Shown here: positions 5,189 to 5,881 of the stretch, piece after piece
Layout of the letters: every line of letters begins with the position of its first letter
Position numbering within the stretch: position 1 is the stretch's first letter
From: Gammaproteobacteria bacterium HGW-Gammaproteobacteria-14
Lineage (GTDB): Bacteria > Pseudomonadota > Gammaproteobacteria > Pseudomonadales > Alcanivoracaceae
Length of the DNA stretch: 5,881 nt
Direction: 5' to 3'
NCBI GenBank assembly: GCA_002840115.1
Contig: PGZG01000119.1
Coordinates: forward strand, 1-5,881
Position numbers and translations under genes: made by a program
The notes under the pieces: model-generated
Told to the model about the DNA's origin: nothing
The model's input: the letters and a program-made list of their open reading frames with translations, nothing else
Databases searched by the model: none

Positions 5189-5881
5189 ATCGGCAAGGCA
5201 CGACGCCAGCAGTTACGGCCATCGCGCTTAGCCTGATAGAGCGCATTGTCTGCGGCGGAAATCAATTTTTCCATCGCCAGATATTGCTCGGGAATGACCG
5301 TCATAACGCCTGCACTGATGGTAACGACATCGCCGCAACTGGACGCCGCATGGGGAAGCGCCAGATCCCTCACTGCCTGCAGTAACCGCTCTGCCATATG
5401 AGCCGCGGCTGCTTCATCCGCCCAGGGTAGCATCACGATAAATTCTTCACCGCCATAACGGGCAACGAGATCCTGCGGGCGAGCCGCCTCAGAAGATATC
5501 GCCCGGGCGATATCCCGTAATGCCTGGTCCCCCTGTTGATGGCCATAATGATCGTTATAGGGTTTAAAAAAATCCACATCGAGCATCAAGACCGTTAATG
5601 GCGCTTTATCACGCAAGCAGGAACGCCAGGCTTTTTCATAACTACGGTCAAAGTAACGACGGTTAGCAAGGCCGGTGAGGCCATCAAGAAAGGATAAGCG
5701 CTCAAGCTCATCCGCCATCGACTGAATACGGGCGTTATCCAGTGTCAGCAATCGCGCCTGAATAAAATCACGCCGCAAATAACGCTCGTCACGGAATCGT
5801 AAAATAAAACCAAGCAAACTACCGCCCAGATAGGTCGATAACGTAAAGTGCCAATCCATGCGGAGATCCAGCACTAACAAC
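5185..5881 (-). CDS. Membrane-linked GGDEF diguanylate cyclase, 5'-truncated by window edge
   Basis: This is a predicted diguanylate cyclase that makes cyclic di-GMP from GTP. The frame is open to the right edge, so the true start is outside; the edge TTG is simply a Leu codon. Numbering from the first complete codon, 231 residues are visible. A hydrophobic segment (about 11-28, HFTLSTYLGG onward) looks like the last membrane helix of a larger N-terminal sensor. A charged linker follows (29-62, many Arg/Glu/Asp, coiled-coil-like), then a full GGDEF domain from FLDGLTGLANRRYF. Active-site features are present: the metal-binding LDVDFFK (Asp101, Asp103), YNDHYGHQQGD, and GGEEF (143-147). RPQD (134-137), exactly five residues before GGEEF, is an RxxD product-inhibition site. 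The closing helix is ADNALYQAKRDGRN. All residues for activity and feedback inhibition are intact. The stop overlaps dxs by 4 bp tail to tail. The input signal is unknown. Confidence 0.93.
   Translation of the reverse strand, partial: LLVLDLRMDWHFTLSTYLGGSLLGFILRFRDERYLRRDFIQARLLTLDNARIQSMADELERLSFLDGLTGLANRRYFDRSYEKAWRSCLRDKAPLTVLMLDVDFFKPYNDHYGHQQGDQALRDIARAISSEAARPQDLVARYGGEEFIVMLPWADEAAAAHMAERLLQAVRDLALPHAASSCGDVVTISAGVMTVIPEQYLAMEKLISAADNALYQAKRDGRNCWRRALPI

Overview
The window looks like a chromosomal segment from a gammaproteobacterium with moderately high GC content. The linked order xseB-ispA-dxs is the classical gammaproteobacterial isoprenoid cluster, and the closest residue-level resemblance I can judge from memory is to Pseudomonas/Cellvibrionales-type proteins. 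The genus cannot be fixed from this sequence. I see no phage gene, transposase, CRISPR array, tRNA or rRNA.

Layout, left to right. (1) 1-209, plus strand: the C-terminal tail of a GGDEF protein whose catalytic part lies outside the window. (2) 191-1135, minus strand: dusC, tRNA-dihydrouridine(16) synthase, convergent with and overlapping that tail by 19 bp. (3) A 90-bp divergent intergenic space with weak promoter-like sites. (4) 1226-1621, plus strand: a small hotdog-fold (4HBT) acyl-CoA thioesterase. (5) 1622-2068: 447 bp without a convincing gene. Its first part holds a short hairpin, a 7+7-bp interrupted inverted repeat with further complementary segments, and then a strong intrinsic terminator with eight T. 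Its second part is featureless apart from a good -10 box before xseB. (6) 2069-5188, plus strand: xseB (exonuclease VII small subunit), ispA (farnesyl diphosphate synthase) overlapping it by 11 bp, and dxs (DXP synthase) after a 65-bp gap that carries its own -10 box. (7) 5185-5881, minus strand: a membrane-linked GGDEF diguanylate cyclase, 5'-truncated by the window edge, with an intact GGEEF motif and RxxD inhibitory site. It converges on dxs with a 4-bp overlap.

Functionally, dxs makes DXP, the entry metabolite of the MEP pathway, and ispA condenses the resulting C5 units to farnesyl diphosphate for quinone, undecaprenyl and other lipid carriers. xseB is a long-standing operon companion without a direct biochemical link. 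dusC, the thioesterase and the two cyclic-di-GMP genes are independent housekeeping or signalling genes.

The window is mostly ordinary core genome. I did not find a convincing undescribed multi-gene system. The part least explained by known features is the structured, terminator-ended stretch 1622-1804 after the thioesterase, which could be a long structured 3' UTR or a small RNA.
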